A stretch of 64,000 nt of DNA from Lactifluus volemus (Eukaryota > Basidiomycota > Agaricomycetes > Russulales > Russulaceae): the NCBI GenBank assembly GCA_022376515.1, contig WTXI01000006.1, forward strand, positions 434,001-498,000, written 5' to 3'. The first letter of the stretch is position 1. Every line of letters begins with the position of its first letter. Positions 1 to 13,057 of the stretch are shown here, one piece after another. The notes beneath the pieces were generated by a model that saw only the letters and a program-made list of their open reading frames with translations, was not told the origin of the DNA and did not search any database. Made by a program: the position numbers and the translations under genes.

Positions 1-606
1 CAGGTATTAGGAGGGGCTATCTCGGTCGGAGCAAAAACGATCAAGGGCGAAACAATGGGTTCTCGGGTGAGTACGTTCTGTGCTCGACGGAACCAAAATT
101 TTTGACAGCGGATAGATATTCCTCGGCGCTCTGATCACTCAACTAATATCTTTTCTTATCTTTACCGCCATTTTCTTACGTTTTATGCATCATATGCGCA
201 AATTTGAGCGCGATGCGTGGACACATCGTGAGAACAAGTGGCACAACGACTGGCGTGTGCTAGCTGGCGCACTTGGGGTCAGCTGCATCGGTATAATTGT
301 ATACCACACATGTTTTGATAGCGTGAGCCCGCAACTCAATAGAAACGAATCTAGATCCGATCGTTCTATCGTGTCGTCGAGCTTTCGCAGGGTTTCCGTG
401 GCCCTATCGCGCAGAATGAAGCCCTTTTCTACGGGTTGGACACGCTACCGCTTTTCATCGCAATCTCTGTCTATGTACCGTTTTGGCCTGGGCGGTTCAT
501 CCCGGAGAGATCACACGTAGCCAGTGGTGATACGATGGAGATGAAGAATAAGGGTGAGAGAGAGGGCAGAGGGGCCCAGTCGCAGTTTGGGCCAGTAGAT
601 AGATAA
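1..606 (+). CDS. RTA1-like multi-pass membrane protein, 3' part only
   Basis: Only the last three exons lie in the window: 1-66, 116-298 and 355-606. Both introns are GT-AG. The translation runs through a hydrophobic helix (IFLGALITQLISFLIF), a short loop, another helix (VLAGALGVSCIGII) and then the family signature IRSFYRVVELSQGF followed by YGLDTLPLFIAISVYVPFWP. These are hallmarks of the fungal RTA1/RTM1/RSB1 family, seven-helix plasma-membrane or ER proteins linked to sphingoid-base export and resistance to lipophilic compounds. The tail is short, hydrophilic and charged, and ends at TAA 604-606. The N-terminal half is outside the window. Family assignment is firm; substrate and role are inferred only from the family. 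Confidence 0.82.
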
Positions 607-640
607 CCAGGGCAACGTGAACAACAGGGTTGTATTGAAC

Positions 641-1255
641 TTAGAGACTGCGTAAAAATGTACCAAGTCCTGCCTGCGAGCCCCTATCGGCCGTGACGTG
701 GCGCTGCCGGTCCCTGTTGCGGGCAATCATTTCTTGCAAGCCAGCCTTGTGCTTGGGCCGTGACTTTTGTTGTTTTTTGGTCTTTGTTGGGGGCTGCGGT
801 TGTGCATTGGCCAGGGATGGTAGGGAAGGGGACGAATGGAGAGAGGGGTCAAGTTGTGGGGAAATTGGGGGAGTATCGGGGGACATTGTACGATCGGCGG
901 CAGGTGTGCAAGGCACGACTTGTAGGTAAGGGTTGGTAAGATCGGAAGACAAAGAAGGATGATGTGGTGGTGGTGGCGTGATGACATGTCGAGAGTGAAT
1001 AGGGAAGCCCTGGTTTACGGGTTTGTTGTTTACGTGTCCGCAGGTGGTACAGGTCTGTCTCAAACAGCGAACAATCGGTGAACTCGGGCGGGGTGATGAC
1101 ATTCGAACAAGGCGAGTGTGGGAGGGGCAATGGAGGATATGACCACATCTTGAACAACGAGAGACAGATGGTGCCTTGGTCGATCTGAGATAGTGATAGG
1201 CGGCGAGGGAAGGCGAGATGGAATGAAAAAGGGAAATGGAAGAGGCGTTGTCCAT
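641..1255 (-). CDS. Rpr2/Snm1-like RNase P/MRP protein subunit
   Basis: Single-exon gene of about 204 residues. After an N-terminal helix (LAAYHYLRSTKAP) it carries a zinc-ribbon-like pair of CxxC knuckles, CSRCG and CTTCG, about 34 residues apart, then a Pro/Ser-rich linker and a basic C-terminus with KHKAGLQEMIARNRDRQ. This arrangement matches the Rpr2/Snm1/Rpp21 family, protein subunits of the nuclear RNase P and RNase MRP ribonucleoproteins that process pre-tRNA and pre-rRNA. The start at 1255 is chosen because it directly precedes the helix; an upstream ATG at 1393 would add 46 residues unlike the family. It is divergent from the BTB gene, with about 150 bp between starts. I cannot separate Rpr2 from Snm1 on this evidence. 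Confidence 0.66.
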   Translation of the reverse strand: MDNASSISLFHSISPSLAAYHYLRSTKAPSVSRCSRCGHILHCPSHTRLVRMSSPRPSSPIVRCLRQTCTTCGHVNNKPVNQGFPIHSRHVITPPPPHHPSLSSDLTNPYLQVVPCTPAADRTMSPDTPPISPQLDPSLHSSPSLPSLANAQPQPPTKTKKQQKSRPKHKAGLQEMIARNRDRQRHVTADRGSQAGLGTFLRSL

Positions 1256-1405
1256 TTTTGGAAAAGAAATTGACACAGTCGGGTAATTCTTATTGTTACG
1301 GGTGAAACGGGCCGGACGGAGATAAGCTTTTTGTGGGAGTGGATAAAAGGGATAAAATAACAATTGTGTTGGAGTGAAAAGAAGAATTGACATGCGACGT
1401 TAAGC
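1256..1405. promoter_or_regulatory. Bidirectional promoter region, Rpr2/Snm1-like and BTB genes
   Basis: These 150 bp separate the two divergent start codons and must hold both core promoters unless the BTB protein starts at its internal ATG (1502). No TATA-like box is convincing. Confidence 0.4.
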
Positions 1406-3011
1406 ATGCTTGCCACACACTCACACAGACCCTCCATTTCTTACCCCATTCCCCTCACCGACTTCCCTCCCCTCCCTCTTCCTCCTCAACAACAACAAGA
1501 AATGTCTCTCAGGTCGAACAATCAAAGACGTCCTTCCCTCTCTAGCCCCAGGTCTTGGCTTACCCGTTCTTCTTCATCTCCTACTCACTCCAAACCGTCT
1601 ACCATCCTTTCTATCAAACACCGTAATTTTGATTCTGGTGTCACTGTTGTCCGTACCCCTCAAGAAGCTCTCTCTGGTTCTGGAGTCACCGTAGAGTGCC
1701 CCTCGGATCAAGAAAAGGACGAGGAGGATCAAATGGAAGAGCAAGAGCAAGGACATACTACTGAGCCCCCTGCTTCTCGTGCGGATCATCATTCAGAGAC
1801 ACCTTCCGTGCCACCTGCTTATTCCCCGCCCCGTTCATCTTTTCCGTTGTCCAAGAGCGCTCCCAGTCTTTCATTGAAGGATTCTGCTCATTCTACTCGT
1901 TCCACTCGTCCCCCAAAACATAATCCTCAGAAAAAACTCCCCCCTCCACCCTTGACTACCCTCTTTCCTGCAGTGCCATCTCTCCCTGTCCAACTGACAT
2001 CTCCAACTACCCCATCACAGTTTGAGTGTGTTCTCCTTACACCCGTCTCCCCCAACGTGATAGACTTTTCCAAAGTGCTTGTCACCCTTGAGACTTGCAC
2101 AGCGACCCACCGCACGACCTTTGGCTCGCTGACCTCACGTCCCTCGCACCTTGCAAACTATCTCACCTCTCTCTTTTCCGACAGAGATGACGAGTTGTCG
2201 CAGGACGCCATGTCGTCAGCTTCTGGCACCGAGAACGGCTCATTCAACTCTATTTTTCACAACCACCTTGCTGCTTCTGGACTTCTATCCCAATCTACTT
2301 ATCATGTTCACATTTTCCTCGATCGCGCTAGCGTCTCGTGAGTTTTTTTTTCGCTCCGTTTTGTGGTTTGAATCCAGTGACATGTCTGACGGCCTCCACA
2401 GGTATGACCATATTCTAGCCTACCTTCGCTCCCCTCCCACTTCCATCGATCACGTTGCCTCCCTTCCCCATGCCGTCCAACTACACACAGTCACGCCTCA
2501 GCGCATTGAAGAACTCTTAGCGCTCCGCGACGAAGCTGCGTACCTTGGCCTCACCGAGCTTGCACAACTTTGCACGGCAGAGTTGCGGCGGATCCCTCTC
2601 CACGTCAATCCACCGCAACACACCCGCACCTCCTCGCACACCCTCACTCACACCCGAGGACCGAGCAACATCTCGGTGCGCAGCATGGACACGCTCCGCG
2701 AGCGGAACGAGGATGACGCTGACGACGACCTCGACGAAGGCAGTACCGGCACAAGCCGCGATTCGGTAGGCTCGGCGCAAAGCCTGAGCAGTCTCCGTGG
2801 ACGTGGCCATACTTGTCCCACCGCCTCTACTACTACTGTTACTGGCGCTGCGGCGGTTCCATCCAAAGAAAGGACGGACCCGTCCCGTACTGCGCCGTCT
2901 TCTGCGCCCGTCCATCGTCGACTTGGTAGCCAGAGCCGGGAGCGTTCCGAGCTAATCGACGTTAAACCACTACCGAGCCTGCGCGGTCGGTCATCTAATA
3001 ACTGGTTATGA
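1406..3011 (+). CDS. BTB/POZ domain protein
   Basis: Two exons, 1406-2337 and 2402-3011, joined by a 64 nt GTGAGT..CAG intron, give about 513 residues. Residues 1-200 are Ser/Pro-rich and disordered. The BTB fold then follows: FSKVLVTLETCTATHRTTF, a loop, and HVHIFLDRASVS; after the intron come YDHILAYLRSP and RIEELLALRDEAAYLGL. This is the T1/KCTD-like BTB pattern (strand, DRD-type loop, HILNYLR helix, EAEYLG helix). Such proteins oligomerise and often act as CUL3 adaptors. The C-terminus is again disordered and rich in Thr, Ser and Arg. The start could be 1406 or 1502; the second has an equally acceptable context and would drop 32 Pro-rich residues. The partner is unknown. Confidence 0.72.
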
Positions 3012-3614
3012 AATCCCTCTCCTCTCCTCCTGTTTTTGTGCACTATGTGTGATATAGTGATTGTTCATTGAGGCAATGATGTACATGTGCTTGTAACGTG
3101 GTTGTTTAGTGTTGAGTCTTTTTTTCTGATTCCTCGATTCTTGGCAAACATCCGTTGGCACCGCTCGCTCAACGCTAGGGTGCTGGTGTATCGTTACTGA
3201 CACTTCATTTACTTCACAATATTGGTGACACTGTATAAATAGTAGCACTGTACCCTATCTTGATTAATGAAGTTTTTTTTTTTTTGAACTAGGAGAAGAT
3301 TCAGGAGGGTTCGAGATCACCCAAACGACACTTAACGAACGCATCAATTGCCATTACGTATGAAAATGATACAACGGGCCATTTCCCTCACAGCTTCAGA
3401 GGCAAGGAAGAATACTAGCGACATAGCGCGTAAGGTACAAAACACAAAAACACCTGCTGAATCGGAATGCGAAAGGAAAGTCGACAGAAGGAAAGCATAG
3501 GAACAAAAGGGAGGTTAACAAAAGGGGGGGAAAGGTACGCCGGTACATACAGCACAAAAAGACAAGGACTCCAAGCCAGAGACAAAACGTGAAAGTGTCG
3601 AATTAATGCCTTGT
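3012..3614. other. Intergenic, convergent 3' UTRs
   Basis: Between the ends of the BTB gene and SSD1. It contains a T11 run near 3274-3284 and AT-rich stretches that fit 3' UTR and poly(A) signals. No convincing coding sequence. Confidence 0.5.
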
Positions 3615-6600
3615 CTACTGCACCCACGGTTCGGTCTGTTCAGCATAAGGATTCACACTGTAGACCTTGATGACGGGAGGGCTCTTTGTTAGGTCTGCAG
3701 TCACGATAACCTACGAAAAGAAGAGTCAGCAAGAGAGACTTGGGTATATCCACTTATTACGAACCGGAACAGTCATGAGCTCCTTGATCTGCTGGATTTT
3801 ATGTCCAGCTGGTGTGGTCTTCAGACCCTCGAACTCAGGGGTGGTCTTCGCTTTGCTGATATCACGTTGCACTGACTGGACGTCTTCCTCTTCAGCCTCC
3901 CCCTCATCCCGTCCAAGGACAATCTCATCATCCCCGTCGTCCTCGTCGAAGAGTGCCTTCTCATCGTGTACAGATCGCGAAGCAACTTCCATCTTCACAG
4001 CATGCTGCTCTGCATTCTCTTTCACTTTCTTGAGATGCTCGTCATCGCTATTCTCCGCAAGCCAAGTAATGACGTCTCTATCGGACCAGTAGATCTGTAA
4101 AGTGTGAGAATGTTCATCATATACATGGTTCTGTGGGCGTCAAAAATACCGTGAGTAACCATTCGCCGGAAGAAGGCACGAGAACCATACATCAATGGGC
4201 ATCTGATCCACATGGACGCGCTTCTCGATCCCAAACTCCGGGATAAGAACATCAAACGCAGCATCCAAAACACCGATGACCTTGGCTTGACGGACGACGG
4301 GTCCATAACGAGAAGTTAGGTCTGAAATGAGGACACATAGGAATAAATGGGTCGATTGCTCCCGTGCAAGGATGGCAGAATCCCGTTTGCTGTTAACGAG
4401 AATCAGCAAAGCGAATGCACCGAGTACACGCCAATGAGACGCACATGTTACATTGCTGAGTCACCTTTGCGACTGCATCACGGTCCATGCTAAACTTAGT
4501 ACTGCTATCATCTACCGAAAAGAGTGAGCGAGTCTCACAATCAATGAAATATCACCACGCACTGGACCCTTGGAGAACCGACTCAAGTTGGCGATGGACT
4601 ATTATATCGGCATAACGGCGGATTGGCGACGTAAAGTGAGTGTATAGCGGGACATTCAAAGCGTAGTGACTGTATTTTGCAATGTCGAGCATGCCAGCGC
4701 AGAAGTACTTAGCACGGTGGGTTGCTTTATAGGAGATCAGTCGTAGGACGGTGAGCGCAGAGGGGTCCTCAATATCATCGAAAGAACGCATGAGGGCACC
4801 AGCGGACGAGACATCAAGTTTGTACCCAAGGCGTTCTGCCCTCTCGGCCAGGGAATTCTATAGACGTCTCGTTAGTTTGGTGAATGTACGAGATGCCAAT
4901 TGGACGTACAAGGCGGCGCTCGATAGGGGCATCGTGGCGGCGCAGGAGGGCTTGCTCAGGAAGGGCGACAGCGATTTGCTGGGCAACCGCGATGTTGGTA
5001 AGCAACATGAACTAGAGAAACAATCATCCAGGGGGCTGTCAAACTCAGATTTGACGACTATACCTCTTCCACTACATTATTTGCTCTTGTGTGTACACTC
5101 TGCGAACAGTCGACCGGTAGCCCATTATCGTTCAACTTGAAGGAGAGACGAGGCGAGTCAAGGTGGAGGGCACCGTTCTGGAACCGACGTTCACGGAGTA
5201 CTTTCGCCAAATCGTACAATAGCGTAATATCGTCTTGTAATGAGGAGGCTTCATGTTCGGGGCCACAGAAACGTCGCCGAGGGACTTGCCATCCAGCACA
5301 CTCTGAACCATTTCATAGGATAGCTTTGCAGCGGACTTGACAACTGTCTTGCCAAACCACTTCTTAATGACCTTCGCCTCCCGTGTCAAGGTCAGGACAA
5401 CTGAGAAAGCAAGCCTTTCTTCCCCAGGGGACAGACTACAGAGTTCTTCACTCAAAGCAGGTGGAAGCATGGGGACGACACGCTGGACCAGATATACACT
5501 TGTAGCACGTTTGCGGGCATCACGATCCAGAGCGGTGTTTGGTTTGACATGGAACGATACATCAGCGATGTGGATACCAACATCGTAGGTCCCGTCATCG
5601 TTCAGCTTGATGGACAGAGCATCGTCAAGGCCACACGCATCTTCAGGATCTATGGTGAAAACGCGTTCCTTGCGAAGGTCAGTGCGAACTTCATACTCGT
5701 GATCCGGTATACTGCAAAAGAAATGTAAGTGAGAACGTTACAGAGACAGATGAGTCGGAGAACTGACGTCCAAGGCATAGGAGGCAGACATTTCAATACA
5801 CTCTCGTTGAAATCTTCCGTGGGGAAGTTGCTATCCTTCAACAGCGCGCTCGTCTCCACTTCAATGTCACCGATAGGACCCAATTCCTCCACTAGGGTAC
5901 CAAAAGGATGGAGAGAGCTGATAGGCTAAGAGACATCCCTCAATGCGAGGATCCCGTAACAAGAATAGGTGGGGTACTCACGTGGCGCTTGATGCAGGCA
6001 ACGAAAAGCTTGTTGGCGTACCCCTCGGAATTTTGCACAAAGTCCGGTGGGGCTTGTTCAGTTGGAATAGCAATTAATGGGACACGCTTATCCGTAGGTT
6101 TGAACCACACTATCTTGGGACGGTCGATGGGACGGCGAGGCTCGTCACCACGGTCCCCTTCACGCTCACGTCGTTCAGCTTCCTGCTTCTCCTTGGTAGC
6201 TAAGGAGGACGGTCGAAGCAAGCCAAGTGTTCCGGAGAAAAGTTGCCCTGGCATGCGCTCCACAACAGCCACGACATGACCAGCGAATTGAGGCTTCACT
6301 TCGTCGGTGACCCTGACGAAGCATGCGTAAGAGAGCACAGTTGTTACATCAATGAACACCCACTCTTCGTCCTCAAAGAGCATCAGACCCTGCCCTTCAA
6401 CTTCTACGTCGTCCTTCTTTTTGTCATTCTTGCGGCCGGCGGCTGCTTTCACTTCATAAGCCGCGTTCTCCTCCTTCTTGCGCTTCTTTTCCTCCTTTTC
6501 CTTCTTCGTTCCCCATACCTCGTCAACATCCAGTAGCTCAACAGCGACGATGTCCCCCTCCAAAGCACGATTGCGGTCCTTCGACCCACAGATGTATATA

Positions 6601-8580
6601 TCAGCGTCCAGCACTTCTGTAGATACGTAGGCATCCGAGCGATTGCGCTTGTTCACTCGTAGGATACCAACTACAAGTTTTCCCGTTGCGAGAAGTGGTG
6701 GCAAAGACGCCTGAGGGAGATAGGGGGCAAAGAGTGACTTGCGCTGTGGCTGGTTCGATTGTTGTTGTAACTGAGACTGGAATTGCTGCTGCTGCTGCTG
6801 AAGCAGACTCACTCCTCCGAGACCGAGGCCCATCATATTTGCGGCCATCATATTAGGAAGCATATTAGGGAAACTGAAGGAGGGCATCTTATGATGGCCG
6901 CCGGTGGCAGCGCGGAACTGTTGGAGGCTAGCCAATTGAGCTTGAGCTTGTGCAAGATCCGCAGTCAGTGAATTCCCTTGTTGAACACCACCAACGCCAC
7001 CGTCTAGAAGTGGGAAAGTCAGTAAGTGTAACATCAGAAGGTAGCAATATACTCAAACGCCAAGCAGAATCGGCCCTAGACACCTGGCGAGAATGCCCAC
7101 CGAGTCCTGCAGCTGGTGTGAACCCGTCCTCGAATCCATCCTGGCCAGCATTGACATTGGATTGGCTGGTCGACTTGTTGACCACGTTGACACTATGCCT
7201 ACGCCCATGGCCACGCGGCACACCCTGAGGCTGTCCATCTAGGCCCACACTTACGTTGTGCAAGCCAAGCTGACTCATAACAGTCTGTTGGCCGCCCGGG
7301 CCAGGACTACCCAGCCCCATGGGAACTGTGCTCTGGACGCGTCTATGGGCAGCAGCACGATTTGGTGCTAATCCAGGAGTTTGAAAGGAAAGAACCTGAT
7401 TCGAAGCAAGCTGCTGTTGGTAGAGAGCAGCTTGTTGGCGTTGCAGTGCCTCGATCTCATTCTGAATTGCAATCTGTTTCACATATGAGCATCAACCCCA
7501 GGATTTTGACATCAACGTCAGACGAACCTGCTCTGCCATGATGCCCCTGATCTCACCACCTTCATTCATTCTCTGCAACACATCCTGGTCGGAATAACTC
7601 GGGATGGCTTGCTGTTGAGGAAACTGGAACCCGACATCCTCCTCGCTAATGGGGGGCCCCATGGTAGTACCCACGCTTGGGCGGCGTCGCGTCCCAAACA
7701 TGAAGTGCGGAGCAAGCTGTGGACGGCCAGAAGGGCCCAAAACGTCATTTTGTTGCTGTTCCTGTTGAGCGGCAAGGGCAGCGAAGCGAGGGGCTGTAAA
7801 AGTTTGGGACTGAGAGCGAGGGTGATGACTTTGCGGTTGGGTGCTGTAAAGACTATCGGTGTTTTCGGCATCATCATAGCCATTCTGTCCTTCTTCAACA
7901 TCCTCCCTCATAGAACCAAGATGGGGAGCGAAGTTGTTAAAGTTGCTGGAGAGCCCTGCGGCCCCCATAGACGCTGCTTTGCGATGTCTGGGAGGTGGTT
8001 CAGATGCAATGGGGGGAGGATAGATGGAGGCACCAGGTTGGAAGACAGGGGCGTTGGCAGGGAGACTCGAGGTAGTTGGCTGTGGGATGGGCGCTGAATT
8101 TGAGCTAGAAAGTGTGCTTCCTGCAAGTGGTGAGGTTTGGATAGGTGGAGATGTTGTCTTCAAGTCAGCGATGACCCGTTGCAATGAAGACAGAGCGTCG
8201 CTCGACTCGGCAAGGTTTGAGGCGGTGGTCCCAGGTTTGGTCGATGATTGACCACTAGCAACGGGGCGGTTGCCTTGTCCCGCAGTTGATTGTCCCTTAC
8301 GGTGGTTCGCCTTTCCTCTGCCTCCGCCAGTCTGCGGCTGGCGACGCTGTTCACCCTTTTTGCCATCACCAGTCGTCTTCCCATTCTCCGAACCAGACTC
8401 GGTAGCAGGGGTACTGCTTGGCCTCCTGTTGCTCGCAGACCTAGAAGGGGGCTGAGAAACACTGGTAGAGGGCTTCGATGCGGACGGGTTTTTGCGCTGC
8501 CCACGGTTATTGCCAGCGGCGGCACCGGAAGCCGGTTTTCTGCTGTCTTTATTGGACGTATCCTGCTGTTCGTCGGTCAT
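3615..8580 (-). CDS. SSD1: SSD1 family RNA-binding RNB-domain pseudonuclease
   Basis: Eleven exons: 7528-8580, 7053-7473, 5982-7003, 5768-5925, 5064-5711, 4910-5011, 4563-4857, 4445-4511, 4191-4389, 3765-4094 and 3615-3710, giving about 1463 residues if one lost base is allowed. The first ~550 residues are disordered and Gln/Ser/Gly-rich. Cold-shock-like S1 segments and an RNB domain follow ([39 protein letters not shown]). Ssd1 binds mRNA for cell-wall proteins in the cytoplasm and acts downstream of the NDR kinase Cbk1. The catalytic motif reads [13 protein letters not shown]: Gly replaces the second conserved Asp, as expected for a non-catalytic Ssd1. The coding frame slips by one base at the GGGG run 5259-5262; adding one base restores every downstream exon phase. 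The start is placed at MTDEQQD with a purine at -3. Confidence 0.9.
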
Positions 8581-8985
8581 TTCGTTCGTAAGGGTGAACG
8601 TAGTATGGAGAATTTGGTATGTTTTATTCAATTTTAACTTTTTTTTTTCTGGTTTGTGATCTTCTGTGAGCGCGGGATTGTATACAGAATTGAAGAGAGA
8701 GCTTGAGGATGTCAATGATACGTAAGCGTACGAAGGAGGATGAAGATTTACCAAGAAAGTTGGAGAATATGGATGTGATGGCTTTGCCCTGTAGGGCGAG
8801 TGTGGGATAAATGGAGTGGTTGCCTAGGATAGGCTTGGAAGGCGTGTAAGTCGTCGTCGTCGAGAACGAAAGAGACGAGTTGATGTGTCCTTTTCTTCAA
8901 CTCCCGCCTCGGAATCCCCAATTTCACATTCGCTTTCATATTCCGATTCTCACGCTAAACCATCTATGTATAATCTATTTTTTTT
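8581..8985. other. Intergenic: SSD1 promoter and IDH 3' end
   Basis: Upstream of SSD1 and downstream of the isocitrate dehydrogenase gene, which is on the same strand. It includes an A-rich tract near 8640-8650 and T8 at 8969-8978. Minus-strand reading frames here have no family features. I see nothing else. Confidence 0.4.
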
Positions 8986-10781
<1,796 letters not shown>

Positions 10782-10982
10782 GGCAATAAAAATTTAGTAG
10801 CAGTCGCGGGCCGGGAGAAGACGGCTGGGGGCCGGGGCTGGCCAAACTGCCAACGTCACGTGCGACTGGTCACGTGAATTACAAGCTGGCTATGAAGGAC
10901 CATTGCAAGGTACAGTACATTATATGGAGGCCATTATGAGGAAACAAATGGTAAAAATCGACACCTAATGAATCCCTGTATC

Positions 10983-11825
10983 CTAGCTGCTGAGCAAGCC
11001 GTTGAGCTGCTCCCTGTAGCGTTCCATATCCCTCTCTGCTTGCTCCTCGTCGACTTGAGCAACCTACACGGGATTCATCATGAGGGCAAGACCTGCCAGG
11101 ATGTGGTATACATACTGGTAATTCGGTATTGACGGTTCCAGCCTGGCCAAGCTTTCCGTTTGTCAGCTCAAAGAGGACCTTCTCAACTTCTTCATCAGCT
11201 TCAACTTCAACTTCTTCATCTTCATCGACATTTAGAGCGTCATCGAGCATTTCCTCCATGATTCCGGCCTTTTAATGGTCAGCACGAGTCGGCTAGAATA
11301 CCAGGGATAGTACTTTTGTCATTTCCATACTCATTTCGCGCATTGTTTGGCTGATTGAGGCAGTCTGATCAGGCTATTGGATAGCTTCATGATTTCGGTG
11401 GACTTCTGTAGCGAGCCAGAGACCTTGGCCATTGCTGTACGGAATGGTATGAGACTCGTTTGGGATAAAAAGAGACACGATACCAAGTTGTTGAGATAGT
11501 TGAGTTCCTATGGAGCCCAGACGAGCCTTGCTCACTGAAAGCCTATCCTTCTGCTTGTTGCTCAGGACAACCTCGCGTGCCAGAATCCGAGCCGACTTGA
11601 CATCCCCCTTCTTCGCAAGTTGCTTGATAGTTTGGCGCACCTTATTAGTCTCGATATCCAGCTAAATGCGGCGGTCAGTATCAGAGCCCTGTCACTTGCG
11701 GCCAAAATCCAGACCTGCCTCATCTCTCTATCAAGAACCCTGCTTTCCTGACGGAGCTTTCCTTGCCATGCACGGACACGTTCTTCTGGGGTCGGTCCAT
11801 ACAGGAAGCGATTGATTGTTTGCAT
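10983..11825 (-). CDS. VPS24: VPS24/CHMP3, ESCRT-III subunit
   Basis: Five exons: 11715-11825, 11484-11661, 11314-11434, 11116-11268 and 10983-11063, about 214 residues. The family start MQTINRFLYGPTPEERV is followed by the basic helical core (WQGKLRQESRVLDREMRQ, VRQTIKQLAKKGDVKSARI), an acidic autoinhibitory region (EEMLDDALNVDEDEE) and the C-terminal MIM-type helix DMERYREQLNGLLSS. Vps24 caps Snf7 filaments on endosomes and recruits Vps2/Vps4 for membrane scission. In exon 3 the frame shifts between LIRLPQ and ISQTMREMSMEMTK at the TT pair 11355-11356 (plus strand); one extra base restores all later exons. An ATG at 11852 would add nine residues but is less like the family. Confidence 0.92.
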
Positions 11826-13057
11826 GAAGGGAATGTATGTGTTTTGTGCCACTGCGTAGTGAGCGCTAGTGAGCGCCAGAGTGACTCAGAGCCGCCCGCT
11901 GTATTAGGAAAGTTGGTGATCGAGCCTCTCACTGGTCCACATCAACGCAACATTCATCCTGAGTGGGCTGCTGTTCGCGCGAAGGTATGAGAAGCCATGT
12001 ATTTGTGAGTACTAAGCTAGAGCCATGAATTGCAAGGAAAAATAATAATCTGTAATTAGTTGATCTGAATGGGCATCAAGCCGGCCGTGCAAGGGGCGTA
12101 ATGGCTACTGATGACTATAGTCAAGTCTACATGGAGATTACTGCCAGTGTGCACCAACTGAAGGACGGACGGATTTGGAGGGTTGTACAATGGATATCTC
12201 GCGACACTAATCAATCCGGAGCCACGGATTCAGTTCCTTGACGACCCGCTATCCATCTATCATTCAAGCGTGAAATTGATGACTTTCCATCATGATGGCA
12301 TGATGGCGGGACTGATAACAAGTCACCTTGGGTTGGTTAGGCAGAGTACTGTCTTCCTGGTCCGATTTACTCTCATCCAAACGAGATCGATAAGACTCAC
12401 GACTGAAAACAGGCTATCTAGTTATGGCGGATCAGACCTGGGCGAAGCAGCGTTTGATTGCCACATCGCCCGGAATTACTCCACAGGCACACACACAGTA
12501 TGATGTCTGTACTAAAGGGGGAAACCTTTGCATGCCGTTCTATTTCTACTACAGGGTCACCACATGCGATTCATCATCAGAACTTGTTACGAGGGGCCAA
12601 TAGCGAAAATCGCAACTAAATGAAGTCGAAATTAGGTTTACAGCATGTACTGCAGTTTGGTACAGTATGCGTGCGAGGCTCTACTTGCTGGTCATCACTT
12701 TGGCGGGACGCTTCTAAGCCAAGTGCCTGACATCACCAACAGGCCTCGCCTTGAGATGGCAATTTCGGCTGATTTGTACCGGATCTTGCGATAATAAAAC
12801 TTATTGGCCTCGGATCACGCATAATCAAGATAGTAGTTAGATAACTTGGACGATTTAGTCTTCCAAGTCCTGTCATTACCCACTTCCCATCTTCCATCCC
12901 TTTCGTTTCTCAGCCTGAGCTGGCCTCAGCCCTTTCCCTCTCCTTTCTTTTTTCTGACTTGTGGGAGGGCCGGCCTTCGCTACACTTCTCATCTTCCGTT
13001 GAAAGGGTATGTACAGGATACTTCCCATGTTTCCGGCCGCAAATTTTCAGTTAGTCA
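11826..13057. other. Long intergenic region
   Basis: About 1.2 kb between VPS24 and the next gene. It contains short open frames (for example 12183-12503) without any family motif. From about 12866 to 12955 the plus strand is strongly pyrimidine-rich, which fits the promoter and 5' leader of the membrane-protein gene. A possible leader intron runs from GTATGT near 13006 to TTTTCAG near 13050. Confidence 0.4.

Noticed and set aside
727..1157. Several overlapping minus-strand open frames beside the Rpr2/Snm1-like gene
   Set aside because: They are out of frame with the CxxC-bearing protein and consist of His/Pro/Leu-rich low-complexity sequence, as expected for shadow frames.
5232..5283. Intron as explanation for the SSD1 frame change
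   Set aside because: No GT-AG pair of usable length removes the shift without deleting the conserved [10 protein letters not shown] segment; a single missing base in GGGG fits all exon phases.
12183..12503. Open frame of 106 codons in the 11.8-13 kb spacer
   Set aside because: No motif, no codon or domain character, no suitable introns, and it lies alone in a spacer; probably chance.
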